DNA from: Rhodopseudomonas infernalis
GTDB taxonomy: Bacteria; Pseudomonadota; Alphaproteobacteria; Rhizobiales; Xanthobacteraceae
Direction of reading: 5' to 3'
Assembly: GCF_022271405.1 (NCBI RefSeq)
Contig: NZ_JAJNAL010000016.1
Location: 1-64,000, forward strand
DNA length: 64,000 bases
Part shown: in pieces, positions 28,243 through 38,439 of the stretch
How the letters are laid out: the number at the start of each line of letters is the position of its first letter
How positions within the stretch are numbered: position 1 is the first letter of the stretch
The notes under the pieces: model-generated
What the model saw: only the letters and a program-made list of their open reading frames with translations
Database searches by the model: none
What the model was told of the DNA's origin: nothing
Made by a program: the position numbers and the translations under genes

Positions 28243-31200
28243 ATGGCTGATTTCCTCTCGAAGATCGATTCCGATGCGGGTCAGAAGAAACCCAGGGCAA
28301 AGAGAAAGCTCGGCAGCAAGGCGAACCAAAAAGGTTTGCATGATATGGTGGCTGCCGATGAACAGGCTGTCGATGTCGTCGCAAACACCCTAGGAGAGTC
28401 AATTCTTTCCAACGAAAGCCCGTCTCGTGATCTCGCCGCGGTCAGGACCTATCTGACTGCTCTCGGATTGTTTGACGTGGATTTTTATGTAAGTAACTAC
28501 TCTGATGTGGCCTTGACGGGCGATGATCCGTTCGAGCATTTCTTTCTGCGTGGCTTCAAGGAAGGTCGTAAGCCCAACGCGATCTTCGATCCGATCTGGT
28601 ACGTCACGACGTATCCTGATGTGCACGAGGCGGGCATTCAGCCGCTACTCCATTATGCGATCTTTGGTGAACGTGAGGGGCGTCGACCCAGTCCTTATTT
28701 TCAGCCGAATTGGTATCGTGACAAATACGGCATCCCGGAAGGCCAAAGCCCGCTCGCCCACTATATGAAGAACCGTGCGGGGCCGTTCAGTCCGATCCAG
28801 GAGTTCGACGCTCAATACTATCTCGATAGCTATCAAGACGTCGCGGCCGCGAAGGTCGATCCATTCGAGCATTTCATTTTTCATGGCTACAAGGAAGGTC
28901 GAAATCCATCTCCCGATTTCGATACAAAATTCTACATTCAGCGCTACTTCAAAGGCAGGATTGATCAAAATCCCCTGCTGCACTATCTCGAACACCGTCA
29001 CGAGGAGGGCATCTACCCGATCCCGCCAGAGAACGAGGCGACCATCCCGGCTGAGGTCCGACGTTTCACCAAGCCGAGTGTGTTGTTCGAGGAGTTGCGG
29101 CCTCTGCCGCCGACCGCGAAGCCGAGAGCGAAAGTGCTGGCGTACTATCTCACGCAGTTCCATGCCTTTCCCGAAAACGACAAATGGTGGGGCGCAGGCT
29201 TTACCGAATGGGCCAACATCAGCCGCGGCTTGCCGCGATTCAAAGATCACTACCAACCGCGTGTTCCTCGCGACCTCGGGTTCTATTCGCTCCTCGATAT
29301 CGAGAACATGCGCCGGCAGGTCGAATTTGCGAAGGCCTCAGGCATCCACGGGTTCGTCTATTACTACTATTGGTTCAACGGCAAGCGGCTCATGGAGAAG
29401 CCGCTGGAGCAGTTTCTGAAAGCGCGCGACATCGACATGCCGTTCTGCCTGATGTGGGCGAATGAAAACTGGACGCGGCGCTGGGATGGGTTGGAGAGCG
29501 AGGTTCTGATCTCGCAGGATTATGCCGACGACGACGATGAGCGGTTGCTCGGCGACTTCTGCCGCCACTTCGAGGATCCTCGTTACATTCGCATCCAGGG
29601 CCGGCCGCTGCTGATGATTTATCGTCCGCGGTTGATCCCGGCTGCCGCCACCGTCATTGCCCGCTGGCGCACGATCTTCAAGACCAGGTTCGGCGAAGAT
29701 CCGATCATCATCATGGGGCAGAGCTTTGACGATTTCGATCCCACGGTAATGGGTCTCGACGGCGCGATCGAATTTCCGCCCCACAAAGTCACGAAATATA
29801 TCCCGCTCTTGAACTCCGAAGTGAAAGTGCTGGACGACACTTTTTCGGGCCAGATCTTCAGCTACGACGACGTCGCCAAATATTCGATCAAGGAGCCGCG
29901 CCCGAAGTTTCCGCTGATCAAAACGGCGGTTCCGAGCTGGGACAATGATGCGCGCCGGCAGGGCTCCGGCCTCGTCATCCACGGCTCGACGCCGCAGAAG
30001 TACGAGGCCTGGCTCTCGAAGCTGGTGGACGATGCGCAGAGGCACCCGTTCTTCGGCGAGTCCTTTGTTTGCATCAACGCCTGGAACGAGTGGTGTGAGG
30101 GAGCTTATCTCGAACCGGATCTGCACTTCGGCTCGGCTTACCTGAATGCGACGGGGCGCGCCGCTGCGGGTCTCACGCGCGACCGCTCGCAGCCCAAGGT
30201 TCTGCTGGTCGGGCATGACGCGTTCCCGGGGGGCGCGCAGCATCTCTTGCTCAACATCGGCAGGACGCTCCTGAGCGCCTTCAACATCGAAACCGAATAC
30301 CTTCTGCTCGACGGCGGCACCATGGTGGACGAGTATTCCGCCTCTGCGCCGCTTACGGTCTTGAGCAAGCCCAGTGAACTCCCGTCGGCATTGCAGCGTT
30401 TTCGAGAAATGGGCTTCACCGCTGCGATCGTAAATACCACCGCCAGTGGCCACGCGGTGAAGCTGCTTGCGGATATGGGCTTTCGGACTGTCTCGCTGGT
30501 CCATGAGTTACCGCGGATCCTTCGGGAGAAGCGACTGGAGGACCAGGCTCGCGCTGCAATTTCCATTGCAGACAGCGTTGTCTTCGCGTCCGAGTTCGTC
30601 CTCGACAAGCTCGCCGATGCGCTCGAGTTCGGTCGGGACGACGAGCGCTTTCTGATCCGTCCACAGGGGAGCTACAAGCAGATCTTCCCGGCCCCGGATG
30701 AGGCAGCCGCGATCCGCAGTGAGTTCGGTCTCGCTCAGTCGGACAAGCTGGTGCTAGGCGTCGGATATGCCGATCTCCGCAAGGGCATCGACATGTTCCT
30801 CCAGCTCTGGAACCTTGTCGGACAAAACAATCGCTCGATCCATTTCTGCTGGGCAGGTGGAATTGATCCTTCTGTGGCCGAATGGCTTGGCCCCGAGATC
30901 CAACGCGCGAGGATGAGCGGCCGCTTTCACTTCACCGGCTTCCGGTCGGACATGCAGGGGCTGTATTCGGCTTCCAATGTCTACGCGCTGACTTCGCGGG
31001 AGGATCCATTCCCTACCGTCGCCCTCGAGGCGCTGAGCGTCGGAGTGCCTGTCGTGGCCTTTGCCGACGCCGGGGGCATCCCAGGATTTCTCCTCGAGGA
31101 AGAGGTTGGTGCAGTTGTCCCGTATTGCGACGTCCCTGCGATGGCGAAGGCCGTAGAGCGTCTCCTGTCCCGTCCGCCGTCGGAGGCGGAGCGCGCGCGC

Positions 31201-32154
31201 ATGACGGGGCTGATCGAGGCCAGATTCTTGTTCTCCGACTATGTGCGTGAACTTCTCCATTTGGCACTGCCGGCGCTGCCGGCGGTCTCGGTCGTCGTGC
31301 CCAATTACAACTACGCGCATTGTCTGCCGGAACGGCTCTGCACGATCTTCGACCAAAACCATTCGGTCGAAGAGATCATCGTGCTGGATGACTGTTCGAA
31401 GGATGACAGCATTTCGGTCATCGTGAAGATCGCAGAGGAGCGCCAGCGAGATCTCACGCTCGTGGTCAACGAGCAGAACTCCGGCTCGGTATTCGCGCAG
31501 TGGAGTAAGGCTGCCGAGATGGCCAAGGGAGAGTTCTTGTGGATCGCCGAAGCCGACGACCTTTCCGAGCCGAACTTCCTGTCGAGTCTCCTGGAACTGA
31601 TGCGGAACGACGCGGACATCGCGCTCGGGTTCACCGACTCGAAGGCCATCGATGGAGAGGGACAGCACCTCTACGAAAGCTACAAGCCCTATTATGCGAG
31701 CATTGAGCCTGACGCTCTATCGAGAACCGAAGTGTTTGACGCAGGCGATTTCGTCGGGCGCTTCCTCGGGGTGAAGAACACGATTCTGAACGTGTCGTCC
31801 GTGTTATGGCGGCGCGAGGCTTTGCTCCGCGCGCTCGATGCCTGTCACGAAGACCTCGACGGCCTACGGATGGCAGGAGACTGGCGCATCTATCTCGAAT
31901 GCCTTTCCGCGCCTGACGCGAAGATTGCCTACGTGGCCGATCCGCTCAACGTGCACCGCCGCCATGCGGCGAGCGTCACCCATTCAATGAACGCACAGAA
32001 GCATATCGAGGAGATCGAGAGAATGCACCGCGTCGCGCGGGAACTGTTTGGACTCCGAAACGGTGAAGTACGAGCGCAGGAAGTGTACATCAAGGAAGTT
32101 GCTGCGCAACTATTGGGACCGGCGCCTTCGACGGAAAGCCGAATGCGGATCTAA
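28243..32154 (+). CDS. Giant multidomain glycosyltransferase (repeats + WbsX/GH99-like + GT4 + GT2)
   Basis: About 1303 residues from ATG 28243 (a GTG two codons earlier is possible). Order of parts: a basic N-terminus; five repeats of 35-50 residues (about 77-260) of the type FDxxWYxxxYPDV...HYxxxGxxEGRxP; a WbsX/GH99-like domain (about 297-640, KVLAYYLTQFHAFPEND, then GFVYYYYWF); a GT4-like transferase (about 650-1010, LVGHDAFPGGAQHLLL, then SREDPFPTVALEAL); and a GT2 transferase (about 1018-1240, VSVVVPNYNYAHC, DDCSKDDS, AEADD). Such proteins assemble O-antigen or other surface glycans. Codon use is visibly less G/C-biased than in the surrounding genes, suggesting transfer. A signal peptide is absent, so it acts in the cytoplasm. 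Confidence 0.88.
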   Translation: MADFLSKIDSDAGQKKPRAKRKLGSKANQKGLHDMVAADEQAVDVVANTLGESILSNESPSRDLAAVRTYLTALGLFDVDFYVSNYSDVALTGDDPFEHFFLRGFKEGRKPNAIFDPIWYVTTYPDVHEAGIQPLLHYAIFGEREGRRPSPYFQPNWYRDKYGIPEGQSPLAHYMKNRAGPFSPIQEFDAQYYLDSYQDVAAAKVDPFEHFIFHGYKEGRNPSPDFDTKFYIQRYFKGRIDQNPLLHYLEHRHEEGIYPIPPENEATIPAEVRRFTKPSVLFEELRPLPPTAKPRAKVLAYYLTQFHAFPENDKWWGAGFTEWANISRGLPRFKDHYQPRVPRDLGFYSLLDIENMRRQVEFAKASGIHGFVYYYYWFNGKRLMEKPLEQFLKARDIDMPFCLMWANENWTRRWDGLESEVLISQDYADDDDERLLGDFCRHFEDPRYIRIQGRPLLMIYRPRLIPAAATVIARWRTIFKTRFGEDPIIIMGQSFDDFDPTVMGLDGAIEFPPHKVTKYIPLLNSEVKVLDDTFSGQIFSYDDVAKYSIKEPRPKFPLIKTAVPSWDNDARRQGSGLVIHGSTPQKYEAWLSKLVDDAQRHPFFGESFVCINAWNEWCEGAYLEPDLHFGSAYLNATGRAAAGLTRDRSQPKVLLVGHDAFPGGAQHLLLNIGRTLLSAFNIETEYLLLDGGTMVDEYSASAPLTVLSKPSELPSALQRFREMGFTAAIVNTTASGHAVKLLADMGFRTVSLVHELPRILREKRLEDQARAAISIADSVVFASEFVLDKLADALEFGRDDERFLIRPQGSYKQIFPAPDEAAAIRSEFGLAQSDKLVLGVGYADLRKGIDMFLQLWNLVGQNNRSIHFCWAGGIDPSVAEWLGPEIQRARMSGRFHFTGFRSDMQGLYSASNVYALTSREDPFPTVALEALSVGVPVVAFADAGGIPGFLLEEEVGAVVPYCDVPAMAKAVERLLSRPPSEAERARMTGLIEARFLFSDYVRELLHLALPALPAVSVVVPNYNYAHCLPERLCTIFDQNHSVEEIIVLDDCSKDDSISVIVKIAEERQRDLTLVVNEQNSGSVFAQWSKAAEMAKGEFLWIAEADDLSEPNFLSSLLELMRNDADIALGFTDSKAIDGEGQHLYESYKPYYASIEPDALSRTEVFDAGDFVGRFLGVKNTILNVSSVLWRREALLRALDACHEDLDGLRMAGDWRIYLECLSAPDAKIAYVADPLNVHRRHAASVTHSMNAQKHIEEIERMHRVARELFGLRNGEVRAQEVYIKEVAAQLLGPAPSTESRMRI

Positions 32155-32250
32155 TCGATTTATTCGGCTGTCAAGAGCTGGGTTTCTGCTGGATTATCTT
32201 TAGACAGCCGAGGTTATCATGTACGTGCCTTCCGCTGTTTCGCGCTCCTG

Positions 32251-32681
32251 AGTGCTCTCAAAGCGGATAAGACGACCTTTCAGAAAGACAGCAAGATAGA
32301 GGTTCCTGTCGAATTGCTGAAGCTGCTGATCCAGATCGCCCGCGCTTCAGGTGACTTCGATGAGGGCAATTATTTGCGTTCCAACCCTGATGTTGCAAAG
32401 GCCGTGGAAATCGGCGGCGTTGAGAGCGCTCATCATCATTATATTGGGTTTGGCCATATATTGGGTTTGGCCATTTTGAGGGCCGCGAAGGTGGCGGGCC
32501 AGAGCTAGATGCGAGCTGGTATTTGCGCCAGTACCTGGACGTCGCTGCGGCCATCAAGCAGGTGAGGGTCCGGTCGCCCGAAGAGCATTTTCATCAGGTA
32601 GGAGCGGCTGAAGGTCGGAGTCCGAGCGCGGGCCAAGAGGATGGTGCAGCGCAATGGAAAAGAGCGCTGCGGGTCGTTTGA
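32251..32681 (+). pseudogene. Broken gene with FDxxxYLxxNPDV-type glycan repeats
   Basis: Reading the plus frame through 32311-32457 gives ...FDEGNYLRSNPDVAKAV...HHHYIGFGH, then the frame shifts. If one copy of a 17-bp duplication at 32441-32474 is ignored, the frame continues as FEGREGGGPELDASWYL, then RQYLDVAAAIK, EEHF and AAEGRSP to a stop at 32679. The repeats match those at the N-terminus of the giant glycosyltransferase upstream. The 5' end is unclear: no good start codon was found in the open frame. As it stands, translation would stop at 32506-32508. Confidence 0.75.
32441..32474 (+). repeat. Exact 17-bp tandem duplication
   Basis: ATATTGGGTTTGGCCAT occurs twice without gap (32441-32457 and 32458-32474). 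Seventeen is not a multiple of three, and this shifts the frame of the pseudogene around it. Removing one copy restores the family repeat pattern. Confidence 0.95.
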
Positions 32682-32844
32682 ATTTCAAAGTCCTCCACTG
32701 AGCTAGATTGGTCATCTGAGGAGCGGTATTCAAGCCCTGTTCAGAAGGGCTGCTTATGCTTGTTGTGTCAGAAAGTATTGATTAAAAGACCGATTATTGC
32801 CATCAGGCCGTTTTTGAGATTCTGCTGGAGCGCTCCGAGACCAA

Positions 32845-33810
32845 ATGTCTGGTATTCCAATGCTTTGTTGGGAAAGGGACCAACCTCAAATCCTGGGTCG
32901 GCTAGGGCACCGATCCAAACTCAAGATCTGCTGCAAGACCGTCAACGAGCCTGAGCTTGTGCTCGGCTGGTTAGAGCATCATGGAGCGATTGTCGGGTTG
33001 GAGAATCTGATCATTGCCGATAATGGCTCCGATGATTTCGGAGCGCTCGAAACCTACAGTCGATTTGCGGACAAGGTCACGATTTTCCAGTTCTCCGGGA
33101 ATCACAACGATATCCATTGGCACCCGAGGTTCGGGCCGCTGTTCGAAGCGCTGAAGGCTTCGTCAGATCATTTCGCTTTTTTCGACGTCGACGAGCGGCT
33201 GATCTGGATCGAGGGCGGAAATTGGTCTGCGAACTCGAATATTCTGGAAGCGATACGCGAATTCGACTCGATCTACCCGGCGACTTGGCTGATCAACGCG
33301 ATCGGTTCATCCGACAAGTTTAATCTGCTGGATACCGAGCGCCGACCAATCCTGACGAATAATCTCAAATACGGGAAACCAATTCTGACGTCAAAATTGA
33401 TTGGTGCGCAGGCCGGAATACACAATATCCAGTATGCAGGTAACAAGTATTCAAGCGCCTGTGCGGGGCAGCTCTTCCTGCTTCATCTGACGCAATTTCC
33501 TGATCAGCGGATCGACGCCAATGTGAAGAAGTTGGCCAATCGGGGGCTGGTTGAACGCTCCATTGATCCTCAAGTCATTTCTTCGATGGACTTTAGTTCG
33601 TATCCAGACAAGACGGTGCTCCGCTTTCAAAATGAGATCGTCGAAATGCTGGCGTACAAGAATGGCGATCGAACCATTGAAGCCAAAGAGACTGAGTATC
33701 TGAATCTGACCAAGAATGGAGCAGTAAACTATTCGAATGACGAGGCTCGGATGGCTTTCTCCAAGTTCGTCGAAGACGCGCCCAGCGTAGCCGAGACAAT
33801 TTTTGCATGA
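32845..33810 (+). CDS. Glycosyltransferase family 2-like protein
   Basis: 321 residues. The domain begins near residue 25 with KICCKTVNEPELVLGWLEHH, then NLIIADNGSDD and FFDVDERLIW, the nucleotide-sugar-binding and acidic metal motif of Glyco_tranf_2_4-type proteins. No signal peptide. The first 24 residues look non-conserved, so the start may be later; no convincing ribosome site was found. Its stop overlaps the start of the next gene (ATGA), so they are coupled. Codon use is A/T-richer than the bulk genome. Confidence 0.8.
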   Translation: MSGIPMLCWERDQPQILGRLGHRSKLKICCKTVNEPELVLGWLEHHGAIVGLENLIIADNGSDDFGALETYSRFADKVTIFQFSGNHNDIHWHPRFGPLFEALKASSDHFAFFDVDERLIWIEGGNWSANSNILEAIREFDSIYPATWLINAIGSSDKFNLLDTERRPILTNNLKYGKPILTSKLIGAQAGIHNIQYAGNKYSSACAGQLFLLHLTQFPDQRIDANVKKLANRGLVERSIDPQVISSMDFSSYPDKTVLRFQNEIVEMLAYKNGDRTIEAKETEYLNLTKNGAVNYSNDEARMAFSKFVEDAPSVAETIFA

Positions 33811-34919
33811 GGCGTCTCGCCCTTGTCCTTGTTACGTTAGGCCTCATCGCCGCCTCGCTCTCACCCCGTGAGTGTCGTGCAGACAGCTTCAAGGTCGTGT
33901 CTACCGAGCGAAAGTGCGATGCGTTGGATTTGCCGGACGCGCCGCTCAGGGCGTTCAGATTAGCGGATGGCTCGATCCGCGCCTTTGCCACCCACTACCG
34001 AAATCGCGCGCTAATCGGGTCGAATTTTGCAGACCTGAGAGAGAGTTGCTCGATCGCCTATGAAGGAAGGCTCGATCCGGATCCCTCTCATTTCGACTAT
34101 AAGACTTGGATCGCGTCCACTTGGCTTTCCGAGGACGGTTCGGTGTTTGCTCTTGGCCACAATGAGTATCAGGCACAGGAAGTGCCCGGTCGTTGTTCCT
34201 TTCGGGACTATGAATCGTGCTGGTACAACAGCATTGTATTGCTCCACAGCAGGGACTCGGGACGAACATTCCGCCGTTATGGAAACCAAGGTGGTTTGTT
34301 GCTAGCTCCCGATTTCGTTGACACGCTCGGGCAAGGTCATTCGCGGGGCTACACCAGCCCGACCAATATGGTTAAGTCGGGAAACTTCGTTTACTCGCTT
34401 GTGGCGTATGCTGGGCTCGATCCGAAGGATCGGGGACGTTGCGTGTTGCGATCGTCTCTGCCGATCAACGCAGAGTCATGGCAGATCCTGACAAGTGATG
34501 GGTTCGTAAGGCCGAATGGCAGTCCTTTCCTGGACAAGGCCAAGCTGCGTTGCCGCTACGCCGAAGGCCTGGGCGGATTTGTGGGTTCAATTGCGAAGGT
34601 GTCTGGCAGGGACTTGTTCCTCGCTACAGTTGCGGAAGATGACTCCGAAGGCGGAAGTATCGTCACCTACGTCTCATCCGATCTGGTGCATTGGAGAAAT
34701 CGGCAAGTGCTTTTGCACGTCTCTCTTTTTTGGTCGAAAGCGTGCGCCTCCGATTATCGTTACTCATATCCAAGCCTCGTGGACGAGAGCTCTTCGACCG
34801 CCAATTTCGACGAGGTCGGCTCGACAGCCACGCTTTACCTTGTTCGGAGTGCTTGCAGGGTCGGGACGGATAGGGCGCTTGTTAGAACGACCGTGAAGGT
34901 CCAGCTGCCCCAGAATTAG
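33807..34919 (+). CDS. Secreted Asp-box protein of unknown function
   Basis: 370 residues. Signal peptide at 1-25 (LALVLVTLGLIAASLS, likely cleavage after CRA). The mature protein is beta-rich with an Asp-box-like motif SRDSGRTF at 148-155 and a repeated pattern of short aromatic strands, suggesting a sialidase- or glycosidase-like beta-propeller. It has many cysteines, in keeping with the periplasm or cell surface. The ATG overlaps the stop of the glycosyltransferase gene, so it most likely acts on or binds the same glycan. No catalytic residues can be assigned. Confidence 0.65.
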   Translation: MRRLALVLVTLGLIAASLSPRECRADSFKVVSTERKCDALDLPDAPLRAFRLADGSIRAFATHYRNRALIGSNFADLRESCSIAYEGRLDPDPSHFDYKTWIASTWLSEDGSVFALGHNEYQAQEVPGRCSFRDYESCWYNSIVLLHSRDSGRTFRRYGNQGGLLLAPDFVDTLGQGHSRGYTSPTNMVKSGNFVYSLVAYAGLDPKDRGRCVLRSSLPINAESWQILTSDGFVRPNGSPFLDKAKLRCRYAEGLGGFVGSIAKVSGRDLFLATVAEDDSEGGSIVTYVSSDLVHWRNRQVLLHVSLFWSKACASDYRYSYPSLVDESSSTANFDEVGSTATLYLVRSACRVGTDRALVRTTVKVQLPQN

Positions 34920-35071
34920 CGCCATGACCGAGTTGTCGCGGTGTACATCGAACTGCCCCGCCGACAGACATGATCTTCCGCGGGTGCTCAGGCATCGTCC
35001 GCGCCGCTAGTTCAGGTCGCTTGTTGCTGCCGACTTGAGGGATAGAAGCGCTGACGCGTTCAAGCTCCTGA

Positions 35072-35704
35072 CTAAAAGGGCTCAAATGAAAAGTCGCGCA
35101 GCAGTAGGTGCGCCTTCTCTCTCTCAGGAAGCGGCAGGAAAAACGAAAGGTCTCCAGCTGTAGCGATCTCTCGCGCAATTTCGTTGACCCGATGATAAGC
35201 GGGACGCGACGAAAAGTCGTGAATGGCAATGATGGCAGAGGGTTTGCAGTGGAGCACCACTTGGGCAAAACAAGCCACCCGAAATCGCCCGTCCACGAGG
35301 TACAAGTCTGCGTTGGCGCTTCCTTCAACATTCCACACGTCAGAATGATAGGACGGCCATCGATGGCGTGTCGTGTTGTCTGTCGGGGATCCCCACTCGC
35401 CCGTTGTGCCGATGTCCATGAACAATAATTCCGGGATCACTTTGCTATCGGCGCAGGCGACCTTCACCAGGTCGAGCCATTCCTGAGAGGAATCGACCGA
35501 TATGATGCGGTCCCGAACATAGTTTGAGGCCAGGACGGTGCTTCCGCCAGTGCCGAACTCGACGTACGAGGTGGCGTTCCTGATGAAAGAGGTGAAAAGG
35601 GCCGTTTCTTCCGGGAACATCCTGATCTGCACTGATCGCTCCACCTGGCGGGATGTATTGAGTTGTGGCGTGTTTGATGGCGACGTGCCTTGAGCCCGCA
35701 TCAA
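35072..35704 (-). CDS. SAM-dependent methyltransferase-like protein
   Basis: 210 residues. A class I Rossmann motif (YVEFGTGGSTVLAS, about 47-60) is followed by the acidic strand end ISVDSSQEWL and later DLYLVDGRFRVAC and AIIAIHDF, a pattern shared by small methyltransferase-fold proteins in polysaccharide clusters. Whether it methylates a sugar is inference. It is convergent with the secreted protein gene and completes the A/T-richer island. Confidence 0.65.
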   Translation of the reverse strand: MMRAQGTSPSNTPQLNTSRQVERSVQIRMFPEETALFTSFIRNATSYVEFGTGGSTVLASNYVRDRIISVDSSQEWLDLVKVACADSKVIPELLFMDIGTTGEWGSPTDNTTRHRWPSYHSDVWNVEGSANADLYLVDGRFRVACFAQVVLHCKPSAIIAIHDFSSRPAYHRVNEIAREIATAGDLSFFLPLPEREKAHLLLRDFSFEPF

Positions 35705-36020
35705 AGTTCCAGAATGGAAAGATTATGAGCCTGGATAGCTGATTTGCAACCGTCTGGCTGCTCAGCTCGGCGACGGTGGAAAGCCCGAAACGGGAATGTC
35801 GAGTGCAGGGGTTAGCAGATTGGAACAGCCCCGTCTCTTAACGAGGATCACCCAAGCAACGTCGAGCTGCTGGCGAGACGGGCGGAGAGACATCTCATCA
35901 CCTCGTACCCGCGCTCCCTCGCCCGCACAGCACGCCGATCGCCGATGTCGACAAATCATGATCGGGGAAGAGTCTCGCTCGTCGGTGGTTTTGTCCTCTC
36001 AGCACGCCTCAATCGGCGCC
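35705..36020. other. Intergenic stretch at right island border
   Basis: 316 bp between two minus-strand genes. No supported gene, repeat or operator seen. Composition returns to G/C-rich across it. No copy of the tRNA-Pro 3' end was found here. Confidence 0.6.
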
Positions 36021-36702
<682 letters not shown>

Positions 36703-36719
<17 letters not shown>

Positions 36720-37488
36720 GAGCCGCCTTTTCTCCCAAATAGGCCGCGATCACTTCCGGCGAGCCGCGCACCGTCTGCGGTGTGCCTTCTGCGATCTTGC
36801 GGCCGAAATTCAGCACCGTAATCCAGTCCGACACCGCCATGACCAGCGGCATCACGTGATCGATCAGCAGGATCGAGATCCCACGTTGCGAACGTAAATC
36901 GAGCAGGATGCGATTGAGGGCGTCGATCTCCGCGGCGCGTAGTCCGGCGGCGGGCTCGTCGAGCAGCAACAGCCGGGGGCGGGTGGCGAGCGCGCGGGCG
37001 ATCTCGAGCCGGCGCTGCTTGCCGAACGGCAGCGCCGCTGCCTCGGTGTGCTCGTCGCCTGCCAGCCCGACCAACGTCAGCAATTGCTGAGCTTCGTCAC
37101 GCGCCGTCGATTCGATGTCGCGGTAACGGCGGCCCTGCCAGGCGGCCGTGACGCCGCCATAGGCATGGTAGCGGTCGAGGCCGATCAGCACGTTCTCGAG
37201 CGCGGTCATTTCGCCGAACAGCTCGGTGTTCTGGAAGGTGCGGGCGACGCCGCGGCGGTTGATGGCGTGCGGCGACCGGCCGTCGAGACGCTCGCCTTCG
37301 AACAGGATGCCGCCGTTGGACGCCGTGTAGATGCCAGTGACCACATTGAGCAGCGTGCTTTTGCCGGCGCCGTTCGGACCGATCACGGCCTGGATCGCTC
37401 CGGGCGCCAGATCGAGCGTGACGGAATCCAGCGCCACGAGCCCGCCGAACCGGACGCTGACGTTCTGAATCTGCAGCAGCGCGGTCAT
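36703..37488 (-). CDS. livG: Branched-chain amino acid-type ABC transporter ATP-binding protein LivG
   Basis: 261 residues from ATG 37488; a longer frame reaching 38418 is livM read in another phase. Walker A GPNGAGKST, the LivG-type insert VARTFQNTELFGEMTALENV, the variant signature LPFGKQRRLEIARAL and Walker B LLLDEPAAGL. Its start overlaps the livM stop by 4 bp. Confidence 0.93.
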
Positions 37489-38438
37489 GGCCGGGGCCTC
37501 GAGGCGCCTTGCAGCGCGTTGCCGAGCTGGCGGAGCCAGGGCAGGCTGGCGAGCCCGTTCGGCCGCAGCACGATGAAGCCGAGCAGCAGCAGCGCGAACA
37601 CCAGACCGAGATAGGACTGGAACGCCTGCAGATAGTTCGGCAGCAACACGAACACCGCGCTGCCGATCACCGCGCCGATCGGCGACAGCATGCCGCCGAC
37701 GACGGCGATCGCCAGGAAGTAAACCGCGTAGGTGATGCCGAACTGGGCGGGATCCAGATAGGTCGACAGCGGCGCCAGCAGTCCGCCGCTGACCGCGCCG
37801 AGAAAGGCGCTGGCGGCGAAGGCCGCCGCCTTGTAGCGCAGCACATCGAGACCCATCGCCTGCGCGGCGGTCTCGCTCTGCCGGATCGCCGTGAGGGCGC
37901 GGCCATATCGCGAGGTCGCCAGGTTCTGGGTGATCAGGATGAACAGGGCCGTCACCGGCAGGATGACGTAGTACAGCTCGCGGCCACTGCCGAGGGCGCG
38001 GCCCATGATCTCGAACGGCGGCACCGCCATGCCGGCCGCGCCGCCGGTGAGCTGGTCCCAATGGGTCAGCGCCAATTGCACGATCGCCGTCACCGCCAGC
38101 GTGGCAAGCGCCAGATAATGGCCCGCGACCCGCAGCGTCATCTGGCCGAGCACGAAGCCGAAAGCCGCCACCAGGATCGCCACCAGCGGAATGCCGGCCC
38201 ACAGCGGCACGCCCCACGACGTCGCCAGGATCGACGCGCCATAGCCGCCGAGCGCCACGAATGCCGATTGCGCCAGTGAGATCTGCCCGGCCATGCCGGT
38301 CACCACCACCAGCCCCAGCACCGCCAGCGAGGTGCCGGCGATCAGGCAGAGTTCGAACAGATGAAATTCGGCGAGCACGTGCGGCGCGATGAAGAACAAC
38401 GCGACGGCGACGGCCCACAGGATCAAGCGAAGCGACAT
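37485..38438 (-). CDS. livM: Branched-chain amino acid-type ABC transporter permease LivM
   Basis: 317 residues, eight to ten hydrophobic segments. The LivM signature region GMAGQISLAQSAFVALGGYG is near residue 49. ATP-binding and permease genes overlap, as is usual in this operon type. It begins 1 bp after the livH stop. Confidence 0.92.
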   Translation of the reverse strand: MSLRLILWAVAVALFFIAPHVLAEFHLFELCLIAGTSLAVLGLVVVTGMAGQISLAQSAFVALGGYGASILATSWGVPLWAGIPLVAILVAAFGFVLGQMTLRVAGHYLALATLAVTAIVQLALTHWDQLTGGAAGMAVPPFEIMGRALGSGRELYYVILPVTALFILITQNLATSRYGRALTAIRQSETAAQAMGLDVLRYKAAAFAASAFLGAVSGGLLAPLSTYLDPAQFGITYAVYFLAIAVVGGMLSPIGAVIGSAVFVLLPNYLQAFQSYLGLVFALLLLGFIVLRPNGLASLPWLRQLGNALQGASRPRP

Positions 38439-38439
38439 G

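Noticed and set aside
32164-32211. Inverted repeat TCGGCTGTC / GACAGCCGA as terminator of the giant glycosyltransferase
   Set aside because: The loop is about 30 bases and no T tract follows, so it is not a convincing intrinsic terminator.
26678-36020. Integrative element at tRNA-Pro
   Set aside because: No integrase, excisionase, transposase or duplicated tRNA 3' end seen.
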